The notes: a model not told the origin generated them from the letters alone. Counted from the stretch's first letter, positions 1-7,778 are shown. The stretch: DNA of 9,570 nt from Lachnospiraceae bacterium (GCA_003453515.1 DMLD01000139.1:1-9570); one strand, 5' to 3'. Program-made: numbers and translations.

Positions 1-1593
1 ATAAATAAGATCATACACTATGTATCATATGCGATAGTTCCGATCGGGATAGCGTTGTTTTGTATACAGTTTTTCAGGGTGGGCGCGACCATATCAGACT
101 CAATAGTGAACACTGTTGCGGGCGTACTCGGGATGATACCGGAGGGGCTCGTGCTGCTGACGTCTATCTCATTCATACTGGGTGTCGGCAGGCTTGCCGG
201 AAAGCGTGCGCTTGTGCAGGAGATGGAGGCTATAGAGGCGCTTGCCAGAGTCAGTACACTCTGTCTTGACAAGACGGGAACCATCACTACGGGTGCACTC
301 AGGGTCGAAAAGCTGATCAGGATAAATGAGGAGGACAGGGTCGTACCGCTCCTTGAGGGAATATCACATGCCTTTAACGAGACCAATGTGACAGGAGAAG
401 CGCTTAAGAGATATTTTGAGAATACAAAGCCGTATTATGTTGTGTCAACGCTCCCCTTCAGCTCAAGGCGCAAATACATGGGAGTCGAATTTGAAGGCGA
501 GGGGTGCTTTATTTTGGGAGCCCCCGATTTTATCACAAAAGAAGAACAAATAATTCAAAAATCCGAAGAATATGCAACAAAAGGGTATCGTGTGCTACTT
601 TTGGCGAAGGCAGAGAGTCTCACGGAGGTGCCGGAGGAGCTGAGTCAGGTGGAGCCGCTGGGACTTGTGGTACTCTCGGATTGCGTGAAGGATGATGCTC
701 CTGACACGCTTAAGTTTTTCAGGGAGATGGGAGTCAGGATACGTATACTCTCGGGAGATAATCCTGCTACGGTATCCGCCGTGGCGAAGATGGCGGGGCT
801 TGAAGGAGCCGAAAGGTATATAGATGCGACGACCCTTCCGACCGATCAGACTGAACTTAAGAAAGTGGCAGCCAATTACACCGTATTCGGAAGAGTATCA
901 CCGGAGATGAAGTATGAGCTTATAAGAGCCTTTCAGCAGGACTCTGTTGTCGGTATGGTCGGAGACGGTGTAAATGATGTGCTTGCACTCAAGGAGGCTG
1001 ACTGCTCCATAGCTATGGCAAACGGTGCGGATGCCGCCAGACAGACTGCTCACATAGTGTTGACCGACTCCAATTTCTCATCCATGAAAAACATAGTGAG
1101 TGAAGGACGCACTATAATCGCGAATATAGAGAGGGTTAGCGCTCTTTATCTGACAAAAACCATATATTCGATGCTGTTGTGCGTCATCTTTATCATAATC
1201 GGTAAAAGCTACCCGTTTATACCTATTCAGCTGAGCCTGATAGGTGCGACAGCTATCGGCATACCAAGCTTTTTACTTGCACTTGAACAGCATGAGGAGC
1301 CTGTCATCAGCGGATTTATGAAGCATGTTTTGCGGATATCGCTTCCCGGTGCCATAGGTATGGCAATAGTGACGGGAGTGGTGCAGATCCTTGACAAGGT
1401 ACTCGCGCTCGGACCGGAAGCGGTGAGCACGCTGAATATGTATTCCGGCGGGCTGGTGAGTTTGGGAGTGCTGGCATTTGTATGTATGCCGTTTACAAAG
1501 CGAAGGATCGCTCTTTGTGTCGGGATGACCCTGTTGTTTGTGGGAGCGTGTCTGATGTTTCCGTCATTTTTCGGAGTTATAGCCTTCTTTTAG
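1..1593 (+). CDS. CtpE-like P-type cation-transporting ATPase, 3' part (5' end outside window)
   Basis: Membrane ATPase that moves a cation across the membrane via a phospho-aspartate intermediate. The frame is open from base 1 with no convincing start, so the gene begins upstream; 530 codons are visible, and the missing part should hold the first membrane helices and actuator domain. Numbering visible codons: a membrane helix at about 8-24, the IPEGL turn at 46-50 continuing as VLLTS, the phosphorylation motif DKTGT with the aspartate at 90, a KGAP-like LGAP at 172-175 in the nucleotide-binding domain, SGD at 251-253, and the hinge GDGVND at 321-326. About five to six hydrophobic helices follow to the C-terminus. 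PEGLVLLTS, rather than PEGLP, is what I remember from the mycobacterial CtpE (calcium-linked) group; the ion here is not provable, since the N-terminal half is absent. No heavy-metal CPC motif is seen. No hairpin terminator follows the stop, so readthrough into the next gene is possible. Confidence 0.93.
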   Translation: MNKIIHYVSYAIVPIGIALFCIQFFRVGATISDSIVNTVAGVLGMIPEGLVLLTSISFILGVGRLAGKRALVQEMEAIEALARVSTLCLDKTGTITTGALRVEKLIRINEEDRVVPLLEGISHAFNETNVTGEALKRYFENTKPYYVVSTLPFSSRRKYMGVEFEGEGCFILGAPDFITKEEQIIQKSEEYATKGYRVLLLAKAESLTEVPEELSQVEPLGLVVLSDCVKDDAPDTLKFFREMGVRIRILSGDNPATVSAVAKMAGLEGAERYIDATTLPTDQTELKKVAANYTVFGRVSPEMKYELIRAFQQDSVVGMVGDGVNDVLALKEADCSIAMANGADAARQTAHIVLTDSNFSSMKNIVSEGRTIIANIERVSALYLTKTIYSMLLCVIFIIIGKSYPFIPIQLSLIGATAIGIPSFLLALEQHEEPVISGFMKHVLRISLPGAIGMAIVTGVVQILDKVLALGPEAVSTLNMYSGGLVSLGVLAFVCMPFTKRRIALCVGMTLLFVGACLMFPSFFGVIAFF

Positions 1594-1611
1594 GGAACTT
1601 TTTTAGGGAAC
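1588..1611 (+). repeat. 11-bp direct repeat (13-bp period) across the ATPase stop codon
   Basis: TTTTAGGGAAC occurs at 1588-1598 and again at 1601-1611, separated by two T residues. The first copy contains the ATPase TAG stop (1591-1593). The second copy supplies the GGGAAC core of the putative ECF promoter described next. It looks like a short slippage duplication. The first copy has no matching -10-like element at the expected distance (around 1618), so probably only the second copy belongs to a working promoter. Confidence 0.7.
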
Positions 1612-1642
1612 CTTTTTTTTGGTAAAACAATCAGTATATATG
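1606..1642 (+). promoter_or_regulatory. Putative ECF-sigma promoter for the large secreted protein
   Basis: GGGAACCTTTT at 1606-1616, a 14-nt spacer, then TCAGTATATATG at 1631-1642. The same arrangement recurs at 7201-7237 before the zinc-ribbon/LRR operon: the first 11 bases are identical and 9 of 12 match in the second block at identical spacing. GGAAC as -35 core with a TC-containing -10 about 17 nt further on resembles E. coli sigma-E promoters (family knowledge). Transcription would start near 1642-1645, leaving a leader of about 40 nt. No acceptable sigma-A -35/-10 pair was found here: TATATA at 1635-1640 has no TTGACA-like partner 17 nt upstream. Assignment to the ECF sigma factor encoded at 6612-7085 is inference. 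Confidence 0.55.
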
Positions 1643-1682
1643 TAGGCGTCGTTCACAGCATAGCATAAGAAAGGATTAACAT

Positions 1683-4600
1683 ATGAACAGAACCCGAAAA
1701 ATGCTTGGCAGGTTATCTGTCCTGGTCTTTTTGTCATTTATTTCTTTTGTCGGAGCCGGTACGAGAGCCGTTGCTTCATCCGATTTTATCAACAGGGCAC
1801 AGATAAAGCTTGAATATGATAAAAAAGACGGAACGGATGGTGATGCTGATGGCAGATATTACCACTCCTTCATAACGCATGACGGGATGAAGGTAGTCGC
1901 TGACGGAAAAAGGTCGGAGTGTGAGATGTCAGCTGACGATTATAAAAAAACAAGAATAGAGCGTGGCGAGATCTATTCGGGGAGCCATGACGGACTTGTT
2001 TATTATCTGAGGATGAGTTCGACCGGATCCTCAGGGACATTGCAATCGCCGGTGTCTGCCGAGTACGAGCTGATAGAGCGTGATGTATATTCGGGAACTG
2101 AGACAGTGGTCCACAAAAAAACAGCAGAGGCAACCGAGGCTACAAAAGACTTCGGCTATCTCTCGTGTCGTCAGGGAAATACCATATATATCCTTGAAAA
2201 GCTGAAAAAGGAGGTCTCCGCTGACAACAGCTATTATATGCTGTATTTTGATATAGCCGCATTTGATCTGACTGAGAGAAAAGAGAGCACCTACGGTAGC
2301 TATGCATTAAGGATAGATTCATCGATCGGCAACATGAATATCATGACATTTATATGCGGATTTTTTGTACCGGGAGACGGCAGAGTAGGCTTGTTTTGGT
2401 CTGAGGTAAAATATGAAAGAAAATCAGAGACCGTAAGCTACGGAGCGGTAGGAGAATTCTTCTCATCGATCCGTCTTTATGATAAAAACAGTGGGTTGAT
2501 CTCTGATCATAAACTGGCATCACAGACCTTTTCAAGCGATGTATATCAGAGCCGTTATGACCCAAACACCGGGAATCTGTATTTCACAGGCGTAGGCATG
2601 GGTGGAAGCAAGTGTTTGATGGTGGCAAATCTTTCGGGCGATACCTTGCGTATGGCGCCTTCATATATTGATTATGCCAAGGTCGAACGAGAGAGGAGCA
2701 TCATTGGCGGCTACGAGGGATCGGGCTTTGGTTCTATGGATCTGTTAGGCGGAAGGTATCTTGCCGCGATGAACTCTGAGTGGGATTTTTTTGAAGGCGC
2801 GGGAGATTCAACAGTTCAGATACTTGATGCAGCAAATATATCGTATGATAAGGTTGATCTTGTAAATGAGGGCGCAAAGACGGAAGGGAGCAAGGGACCT
2901 GAGCCCGAGATCTACAGGCTGAATCATCCGGGAAGAGCTCAGTCTCTGAGACTTTCCAACCGATTTGATGTAACCTTGTTTGCCATGAAGGTGAGAGGCA
3001 GGGAGGATGATTTTACACGTAAGGTCGATCTTCTTGATTCTGCCGGAAGCTTTATTGCCTATGATGTTTCGGGTGTGGGCGCCAAGTCGGATTACTACGC
3101 CGCAAGAGAAAGTATCTTGTTTAATACCGGAGAGAAAGAGATCACGGAGGTGTCCGTCAAGGACAAAAAGGTGATCGCAAAGTATCAGACCAGGCATCCC
3201 GTATGGTGCACTATGGTCAGCGGCAATACCCTTGTGGTAATGGAGAGAGAAGGAAGCAAGGGAAACACCTGGGTCGGTAATCCTGACAGAAATGCGAGAA
3301 GGATCTCACAGAACATACCCGAGCAGTTCTATTTTGAGAGCATAGATCTTACATTTCCGCAGACGACGGGAATTGAATTATCCGGGAAAAATATCAGAGT
3401 AGGAGATAGCGTTGATATAAAGGCTGTCTACAATACGGCGGCAAAACCGGCAGTTAAGCTATCTTCATCTGATGAAAGTGTATTCAGTGTTACAGCGGAC
3501 GGGCATGGTGCCGCGTGGAAGGCAGGGAGCGCAACCATCACTGCCACAAGGGAGGATGGAGGAATGGCAGGGGTCGTCACTATCGAGGTTAAGCAAAGGA
3601 GTATACCGGTATCGACCAAAGAGATCAAAACCGACCATTTTTATTCATCTGTATATGCCCTGCAGAACTATGAATATGGTCACGTCATATCCGAGTGGAT
3701 CGAGGAGCTTGATGATGGAAGACTGATGAGAGTTGGTCAAAAAACCGTGACGAAGACCAAGGATGAGGGCGAGGATGGTATAACCTACAGTAAAGTGGGT
3801 GACAGCATTTGCGCCACCTATTATTCGGGCAGCGGCGGATTCATTGATGAGAAGACAATTCCGTTGGAGCTTTCGATTTTTGGAGGCTTTTATGCCGGAA
3901 AGGATAATTATTTTCTGGTTTTTGGAGATACAAACTATGGCGAGACGACCGGAGTTAAAGAGAAAGAGGTCATCAGAGTTGTAAAGTACGATAAGGATTG
4001 GAATCGACTTGGGGCATGTTCATTCTACGGCAAGGAGACGGATACGGTGGCGCCGTTTGAAGCGGCGACAGTGAGGATGGACGAGACTGATGACGGAGTG
4101 CTCTATATACATACAGCCAAGCTATTATACAAGGATAAAGCCGGCCTTAATCATCAGATGAATATGCTGCTTGCCCTTGATACCAAGACCATGACCGGTA
4201 TATCAACGCCTGAAGTGGACAGTAATGAGGGAAGAGTGGCTGTAGATGGGTACTATGCCAGAAATGTCGCGTTTTGTTCACACTCCTTTGACCAGTTTGT
4301 AAAGACCGAGGGAGATATGGTCTATCTGCTTGCACTTGGAGACAGTAATCCCAGGGGGTGTGTGAATTACAGGGTAGATCGTAATGGCGTCAGTGCACAT
4401 CCCGGGTCAGTTGTTACCATGAAAAACACTTCCGATAGGTGTTTACTGCTAAGATCAATTTATTATCCCGAAGGATATACCGGCGGCCCGGGCGGACAGA
4501 ATCAGACCGGAATGAACATAGGAGGATTTGAGATCAGTGCGACGGGAACAATAGGAGTAGGTAATTATTATCGTAAAATGAGACCGGAAAATTGGGCTGA

Positions 4601-5381
4601 GAATGAGCGAAGGAACATTTTTATAGCCATGCGCGACAAGACATATCCGCAGAACTATCACCGTTATCTTACGGATTATGATTCCGAGACATCCAAGATA
4701 TTTACATGGCGACCGAAGCTTGTAAAGCTTGATGAAAACCATTTTCTCATGATGTGGATGGAGTATAAAAATGATCCCAAAAAGAAGTTCTTTGAGCAGG
4801 ATTTTTATACATGTATGCAGCACATAGATGCCAACGGAAATCCAATAGGAAAGAGGGTAAAGAAAAATATTTATCTCTCGGACTGTGATCCGATCGTCAG
4901 AAAGGACGGCAGTGTATCTTGGTTTGCTGACGGCGTGGACAAGGTGATACTCTATACGATCGATCCCTATGATCTTACATCAGTAAAAGAGAGCAAGAAA
5001 ATGGTCATATATGATGAGGACTATGACATAGGGAAAGCTGACACGGATACCGAAGATAAAGATGATGATATCTATAAAGGTGCCCAAAAGCCAAAATGCA
5101 GTTTGAAAAATAAAAGGATCTATTCGCTGAACAAGACAATGACGATATCTTCGGAATTTGCGATAAAAAGCATTACGTTAAACGGTAAAAAGGTCTTTAA
5201 AAAGAAGAAAAATACTGGGCTGTTTGATACAGGCTATAGGCTTTCAGAGCTGAAGAAAAAGCTGAAGCTTCTGAAAAAGAAAAAAGGAAAGTACAAAAAG
5301 ACAAAGAAAAAGCTGAACAAGCTTGTGATCAAAAACGTTGCCGGGAAATCTTGTGTGGTAAGGTTTTATGTACGGGCATAA
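1683..5381 (+). CDS. Large secreted beta-rich protein with BIG2 domain and lysine-rich C-terminus
   Basis: A 1232-residue exported protein of unknown function. The ATG has AAGGA 7 nt upstream. Residues 1-31 form a signal peptide: basic start, hydrophobic stretch, likely cleavage after AVA at 29-31. Residues 32-560 are rich in short beta strands, aromatics and Gly/Asp turns, reminiscent of a beta-propeller. Residues about 560-640 match the BIG2 Ig-like pattern (RVGDSVDIKA, LSSSDESVFSV, KAGSATITAT). Residues about 700-1110 form a second beta-rich region (FGGFYAG near 732, HSFDQF near 866, YLSDC near 1063), of a type I recall from other clostridial secreted proteins but cannot name. An acidic linker (about 1110-1135) leads to a very lysine-rich end (1137-1232) that looks like a degenerate Ig-like domain (ITLNGKKV ... 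KGKYKK ... VAGKSCVVRF). There is no LPXTG or visible SLH anchor, so wall attachment may be electrostatic or absent. The putative ECF promoter lies upstream and a strong terminator follows. Confidence 0.88.
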   Translation: MNRTRKMLGRLSVLVFLSFISFVGAGTRAVASSDFINRAQIKLEYDKKDGTDGDADGRYYHSFITHDGMKVVADGKRSECEMSADDYKKTRIERGEIYSGSHDGLVYYLRMSSTGSSGTLQSPVSAEYELIERDVYSGTETVVHKKTAEATEATKDFGYLSCRQGNTIYILEKLKKEVSADNSYYMLYFDIAAFDLTERKESTYGSYALRIDSSIGNMNIMTFICGFFVPGDGRVGLFWSEVKYERKSETVSYGAVGEFFSSIRLYDKNSGLISDHKLASQTFSSDVYQSRYDPNTGNLYFTGVGMGGSKCLMVANLSGDTLRMAPSYIDYAKVERERSIIGGYEGSGFGSMDLLGGRYLAAMNSEWDFFEGAGDSTVQILDAANISYDKVDLVNEGAKTEGSKGPEPEIYRLNHPGRAQSLRLSNRFDVTLFAMKVRGREDDFTRKVDLLDSAGSFIAYDVSGVGAKSDYYAARESILFNTGEKEITEVSVKDKKVIAKYQTRHPVWCTMVSGNTLVVMEREGSKGNTWVGNPDRNARRISQNIPEQFYFESIDLTFPQTTGIELSGKNIRVGDSVDIKAVYNTAAKPAVKLSSSDESVFSVTADGHGAAWKAGSATITATREDGGMAGVVTIEVKQRSIPVSTKEIKTDHFYSSVYALQNYEYGHVISEWIEELDDGRLMRVGQKTVTKTKDEGEDGITYSKVGDSICATYYSGSGGFIDEKTIPLELSIFGGFYAGKDNYFLVFGDTNYGETTGVKEKEVIRVVKYDKDWNRLGACSFYGKETDTVAPFEAATVRMDETDDGVLYIHTAKLLYKDKAGLNHQMNMLLALDTKTMTGISTPEVDSNEGRVAVDGYYARNVAFCSHSFDQFVKTEGDMVYLLALGDSNPRGCVNYRVDRNGVSAHPGSVVTMKNTSDRCLLLRSIYYPEGYTGGPGGQNQTGMNIGGFEISATGTIGVGNYYRKMRPENWAENERRNIFIAMRDKTYPQNYHRYLTDYDSETSKIFTWRPKLVKLDENHFLMMWMEYKNDPKKKFFEQDFYTCMQHIDANGNPIGKRVKKNIYLSDCDPIVRKDGSVSWFADGVDKVILYTIDPYDLTSVKESKKMVIYDEDYDIGKADTDTEDKDDDIYKGAQKPKCSLKNKRIYSLNKTMTISSEFAIKSITLNGKKVFKKKKNTGLFDTGYRLSELKKKLKLLKKKKGKYKKTKKKLNKLVIKNVAGKSCVVRFYVRA

Positions 5382-5407
5382 TGACTTGGAGTTAATATCT
5401 GAAATGC

Positions 5408-5448
5408 TTAAGGAAACACTGACTTTATCAGTGTTTCCTTAATTTTAT
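5408..5448 (+). terminator. Rho-independent terminator of the large secreted-protein gene
   Basis: Perfect 15-bp stem: TTAAGGAAACACTGA (5408-5422) and TCAGTGTTTCCTTAA (5428-5442), with the 5-nt loop CTTTA. It is followed by TTTTAT on the + strand and begins 26 nt after the stop codon. The minus-strand exit lacks a T-run, so it mainly serves the + strand gene. Confidence 0.9.
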
Positions 5449-5454
5449 ATCGCA

Positions 5455-5535
5455 GAGCCGCTGATAGGAATATGTCAGCCAAGGCTGACCGGCGGCTCGC
5501 GGGCGAGTAGGGTGCGATCATATCTTCCCTACTCG
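5455..5535. repeat. Cluster of GC-rich hairpins in the convergent intergenic gap
   Basis: There are two adjacent structures. First, GAGCCGC (5455-5461) pairs with GCGGCTC (5492-5498) and encloses an inner hairpin, GTCAGC-CAAG-GCTGAC (5474-5479/5484-5489, extendable by one pair). Second, CGAGTAGGG (5504-5512) pairs perfectly with CCCTACTCG (5527-5535) around a 14-nt loop. They lie 12 nt past the anti-sigma stop codon and downstream of the + strand terminator. Neither has a clear T-tract on either strand, so they are not textbook terminators; they could block 3' exonucleases or readthrough on the minus-strand transcript, or be a REP-like repeat. Pairing is seen directly; function is inferred. 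Confidence 0.65.
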
Positions 5536-5547
5536 ATTTATATGCTG

Positions 5548-6615
5548 TTATGATATCTTGACACCTTCGATCATCAGACCCTTGAACATATCGGGATTGA
5601 TGTTGTTTTTGAAGGTGTATACATATTTCATATAGGTTTTGTCGCCCTTGCTTTCTACGGCGATGCTGCCATCGCTGATATCCTTTAAGGCGGAACCGTC
5701 CTTGCGGCTCAGGGCAATTTCAGATCCGTCGATCAGCAGCAGGGTCATGTCGATCCTTGTGTCAGATACGCCGAGCTCATCATACGGGACCTCGGATATA
5801 TCCGTCCTGATCGTGATCCCAAGAGGAGTGACGCTTACCTTTTCGACGTGAGCATTTTTCCCGAGGAAGGGATAGCTTATCGATCGGTCAGTCTCGATCA
5901 CCTTCTTTTTGGAAACGGTAACGGAGGACAAGAAGTTTATCTTCCATTTGCCTTCAACCAAAGTCTTGGGAGCCGGCCCGTTGGGGTCAACCGTCAGATC
6001 GTGGAAAAATGCGACCAGCTTTTCACCGTCCTGTAATTTGTCCTCAGTGGTGAGGCTCAGTATATATTGGGCGGAGTTTTCGTTTCCTTCATAGTTTATT
6101 TTCTCGAGCATTTCGCACGAGGTCGCTCCGCCGATCAGATCATCGGGGTTGTAGCTTTCGCCCCTGCACACTCCGAAATAGGCAAAGGATACATCCTTGG
6201 TGAACTCGACCCCGGAAGATGCGGAGACAATAAGGCTTAAATATATATGATGCTCATCCATCACAACCTCCTGCATACTGATGGTCAGATCGGGATGGCT
6301 CTCGGTGTGGACCTTGTGAGAGTGTACGCCGGTCTCATCGGTAGTATCACTGTCCATGCCGAGATAAGACAGTATATTCTTTCCGAACACCTCAAAGATC
6401 CCTGCCTTGACCTGTGTTTGGCTGATGATGAATACGCCAATAGCCATCACAAATGCTACTGCTGCAGCGATTTTGACGGCTCGGTGGGTCTTATTTTTAT
6501 TTGATATGCTTTTTTCGGGAAGCGAGTTTAGTATATCTTCTATTCTTTCGTCATAGCCCTCGTGAGCATGAAGATCTGATGAAAGCTTCTTTATCTTATC
6601 ATCCGGCTCGTTCAT
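5548..6615 (-). CDS. DUF4179-type membrane anti-sigma factor
   Basis: Predicted single-pass membrane regulator that holds the co-encoded ECF sigma factor inactive. In this 355-residue protein, residues 1-45 are charged and cytoplasmic (sigma-binding side), one transmembrane helix spans about 46-65 (AVKIAAAVAFVMAIGVFII), and residues 66-355 are extracytoplasmic and beta-rich. The short conserved-looking block after the helix (GIFEVFGKN..) and overall layout fit DUF4179 anti-sigma proteins, normally encoded right after an ECF sigma gene. The ATG overlaps the sigma stop as ATGA, and the GGGGGCGG ribosome site lies within the last sigma codons, so translation is probably coupled to keep the two near equal amounts. 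Residues 99-124 hold six histidines (H99, H101, H104, H108, H123, H124), unusual for such a linker. No zinc-binding HxxxCxxC anti-sigma motif is present at the N-terminus. Confidence 0.82.
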   Translation of the reverse strand: MNEPDDKIKKLSSDLHAHEGYDERIEDILNSLPEKSISNKNKTHRAVKIAAAVAFVMAIGVFIISQTQVKAGIFEVFGKNILSYLGMDSDTTDETGVHSHKVHTESHPDLTISMQEVVMDEHHIYLSLIVSASSGVEFTKDVSFAYFGVCRGESYNPDDLIGGATSCEMLEKINYEGNENSAQYILSLTTEDKLQDGEKLVAFFHDLTVDPNGPAPKTLVEGKWKINFLSSVTVSKKKVIETDRSISYPFLGKNAHVEKVSVTPLGITIRTDISEVPYDELGVSDTRIDMTLLLIDGSEIALSRKDGSALKDISDGSIAVESKGDKTYMKYVYTFKNNINPDMFKGLMIEGVKIS

Positions 6616-7085
6616 TGATCCGCCCCCTTTCCTAATATACCCCTGAGCATTCTCTTGGCTCTGCTCAGTCTGGATTTCACGGTTCCTACAGGCACGGAAA
6701 GAACCTTTGATATCTCCTTCAACGATAGCTCATCGTAGTAGAAGAGTACGATGACAAGTCTGTATTTTTCAGGCAGCTGATGTAAGATATCCTCAAACTC
6801 ATCGTACTTGTCATGATGAGAGTCCAGCAGAGCCTCGACCGTGTTGCTGTCCAAAAGTGTCAAACGTTTTTTCTTTATCTTCAGGGCTTCGTTTTTGGTG
6901 ATCTTTGATATCCATGCCTTGAAGTTCTCGGGCTTTTTCAACTGATCCAGATGCTCATAAGCCAAAAGTATCGCGTTTGAGACAGCATCCTCTGAGTCCT
7001 TTTCGTTTTTCAAGATCGCCCATGCAATGATGTATAGCTTTTGGCTATACTCCCTGACACTGTTGCTAAATGTCTCTTTATCCAT
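6612..7085 (-). CDS. ECF-type RNA polymerase sigma factor
   Basis: A 157-residue extracytoplasmic-function sigma factor that directs RNA polymerase to envelope-response promoters. Region 2 spans about 12-73 (LYIIAWAILKNEKDSEDAVSNAILLAYEHL, then FKAWISKITKNEA); region 4 spans about 102-151 (LPEKYRLVIVLFYYDELSLKEISKVLSVPVGTVKSRLSRAKRML), including the helix-turn-helix SLKEISKVLSVPVGTVKSRL-type signature. Region 3 is absent and the linker is short, as usual for ECF factors. The start is supported by AAAGGA 9 nt upstream and by a sigma-A promoter about 50 nt further up. The stop overlaps the anti-sigma ATG (ATGA). No GGAAC-type promoter was found upstream on this strand, so simple autoregulation is not evident. 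Its likely targets are the two similar promoters at 1606 and 7201 (inference). Confidence 0.95.
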   Translation of the reverse strand: MDKETFSNSVREYSQKLYIIAWAILKNEKDSEDAVSNAILLAYEHLDQLKKPENFKAWISKITKNEALKIKKKRLTLLDSNTVEALLDSHHDKYDEFEDILHQLPEKYRLVIVLFYYDELSLKEISKVLSVPVGTVKSRLSRAKRMLRGILGKGADQ

Positions 7086-7141
7086 TTACAGACATCCTTT
7101 CGTTACATGCACAAATTACAAAGAACCGTTTTTACTCCTTC

Positions 7142-7170
7142 ATTATACAGAAAAACAGTAGCTCTTGCAA
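7142..7170 (-). promoter_or_regulatory. Sigma-A promoter for the sigma/anti-sigma operon
   Basis: Read on the minus strand: TTGCAA (7170-7165), a 17-nt spacer, then the perfect -10 TATAAT (7147-7142). The start would be near 7135, giving a leader of about 50 nt before the sigma ATG at 7085. It suggests housekeeping, constitutive expression of the regulator pair. Confidence 0.85.
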
Positions 7171-7200
7171 GGGGAGCTTTGACGAAATGTTTCTATTCAC

Positions 7201-7237
7201 GGGAACCTTTTCGGGCTGATCGATATCTGTAATTATG
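7201..7237 (+). promoter_or_regulatory. Putative ECF-sigma promoter for the zinc-ribbon/LRR operon
   Basis: GGGAACCTTTT at 7201-7211, a 14-nt spacer, then TCTGTAATTATG at 7226-7237. Element order, spacing and strand match the site at 1606-1642, and the distance to the start codon is 43 nt here against 40 nt there. The leaders beyond the motif are not alike, which argues for a conserved promoter and not a duplicated gene front. It sits back to back with the sigma operon promoter within the 195-bp divergent gap. No credible sigma-A promoter was found for this operon. Confidence 0.55.
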
Positions 7238-7280
7238 GATGGAAGAATTTAGTTATATCGGTCTGAGGGAGGCGAATTAG

Positions 7281-7778
7281 ATGGATCTGTATACCGACAG
7301 AAATGAGATTATTTGTCCTGAATGTGACGGGTTGATGGTTTTCAAAGGAAAGGGGCTGTTTGAATGTGAGGAGTGTGGATATGAGTACTTGAATGATTAC
7401 GGAAAGGTCAGAAGATTTCTCGACAAGAGAGGTCATGGAACGGTGCCCGAGATTTCGGTCGCCACCGGTATTTCTATAGGTAAGGTGTTGGAATTGCTCA
7501 AAGAAGGCAGGGTCATGCTGACGAGAGATTCCGTTCTCAAGCTTCATTGTGATTGCTGCGGAGCGATCATCAGGTTTGGGATGCTCTGTGACAGATGTGC
7601 CCACAGGATAAAAACCGGTGAGATCTCCATGAAGGAACCGACGGGAAGTACGCTTGACACCGCAACGGGTACATACAGGGTGCTGTCAAGTGAACCGGGA
7701 AACGGCATGAGGTTTGTCAACAACCAGCCGGAAAGGATCAGAAAACAAAACAGACATAAGGAGGATGAGACAAAATGA
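7281..7778 (+). CDS. Zinc-ribbon/helix-turn-helix protein, YvyF-like (TIGR03826-like) layout
   Basis: A 165-residue cytoplasmic protein with no signal peptide or membrane helix. Residues 12-33 form a zinc ribbon (CPEC ... CEECGY). Residues about 43-80 look like a helix-turn-helix or mini-MerR-like segment (VRRFLDKRG, TVPEISVATGISIGKVLELLKEGR). A second CxxC pair follows at about 90-107 (CDCCGAIIRFGMLCDRCA). This order, CxxC/CxxC then ATGxS..x.LxEGR then CxxCG..I..G.LCxxC, closely resembles the flagellar-operon protein YvyF, but no flagellar gene is nearby. The tail (110-165) is polar and probably disordered. GAGGGAGG lies 8 nt before the ATG. The stop overlaps the next gene's ATG (ATGA), so it is co-made with the LRR surface protein. 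It could be a small regulator or adaptor; its target is unknown. Confidence 0.8.
   Translation: MDLYTDRNEIICPECDGLMVFKGKGLFECEECGYEYLNDYGKVRRFLDKRGHGTVPEISVATGISIGKVLELLKEGRVMLTRDSVLKLHCDCCGAIIRFGMLCDRCAHRIKTGEISMKEPTGSTLDTATGTYRVLSSEPGNGMRFVNNQPERIRKQNRHKEDETK

Noticed and set aside
55..57. TTG at 55 as the start of the ATPase
   Set aside because: The frame is open to base 1 and the protein lacks its N-terminal domains, so it starts upstream; no ribosome site precedes the TTG.
1599..1620. T-rich runs after the ATPase stop as a terminator
   Set aside because: GGGAAC blocks before the T-runs are direct repeats and not inverted, so no stem can form.
2808..3197. Antisense reading frame inside the large secreted-protein gene
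   Set aside because: No ribosome site or recognisable domain; the sense frame is continuous with a signal peptide and a BIG2 domain.
7193..7202. CTATTCACGG shared with the left arm of the 9304-9499 element (9310-9319), suggesting a decayed copy
   Set aside because: Only 10 bases match and the rest does not align convincingly; it may be chance.
7176..7206. Possible ECF promoter for sigma autoregulation on the minus strand (GAAACATTT)
   Set aside because: No CGTC-like or TC-like -10 element follows at 15-17 nt, whereas a good sigma-A promoter is present just downstream.
7179..7207. TTGACG (7179-7184) as a sigma-A -35 for the zinc-ribbon gene
   Set aside because: No -10-like hexamer lies 16-18 nt downstream; that position reads GGAACC.
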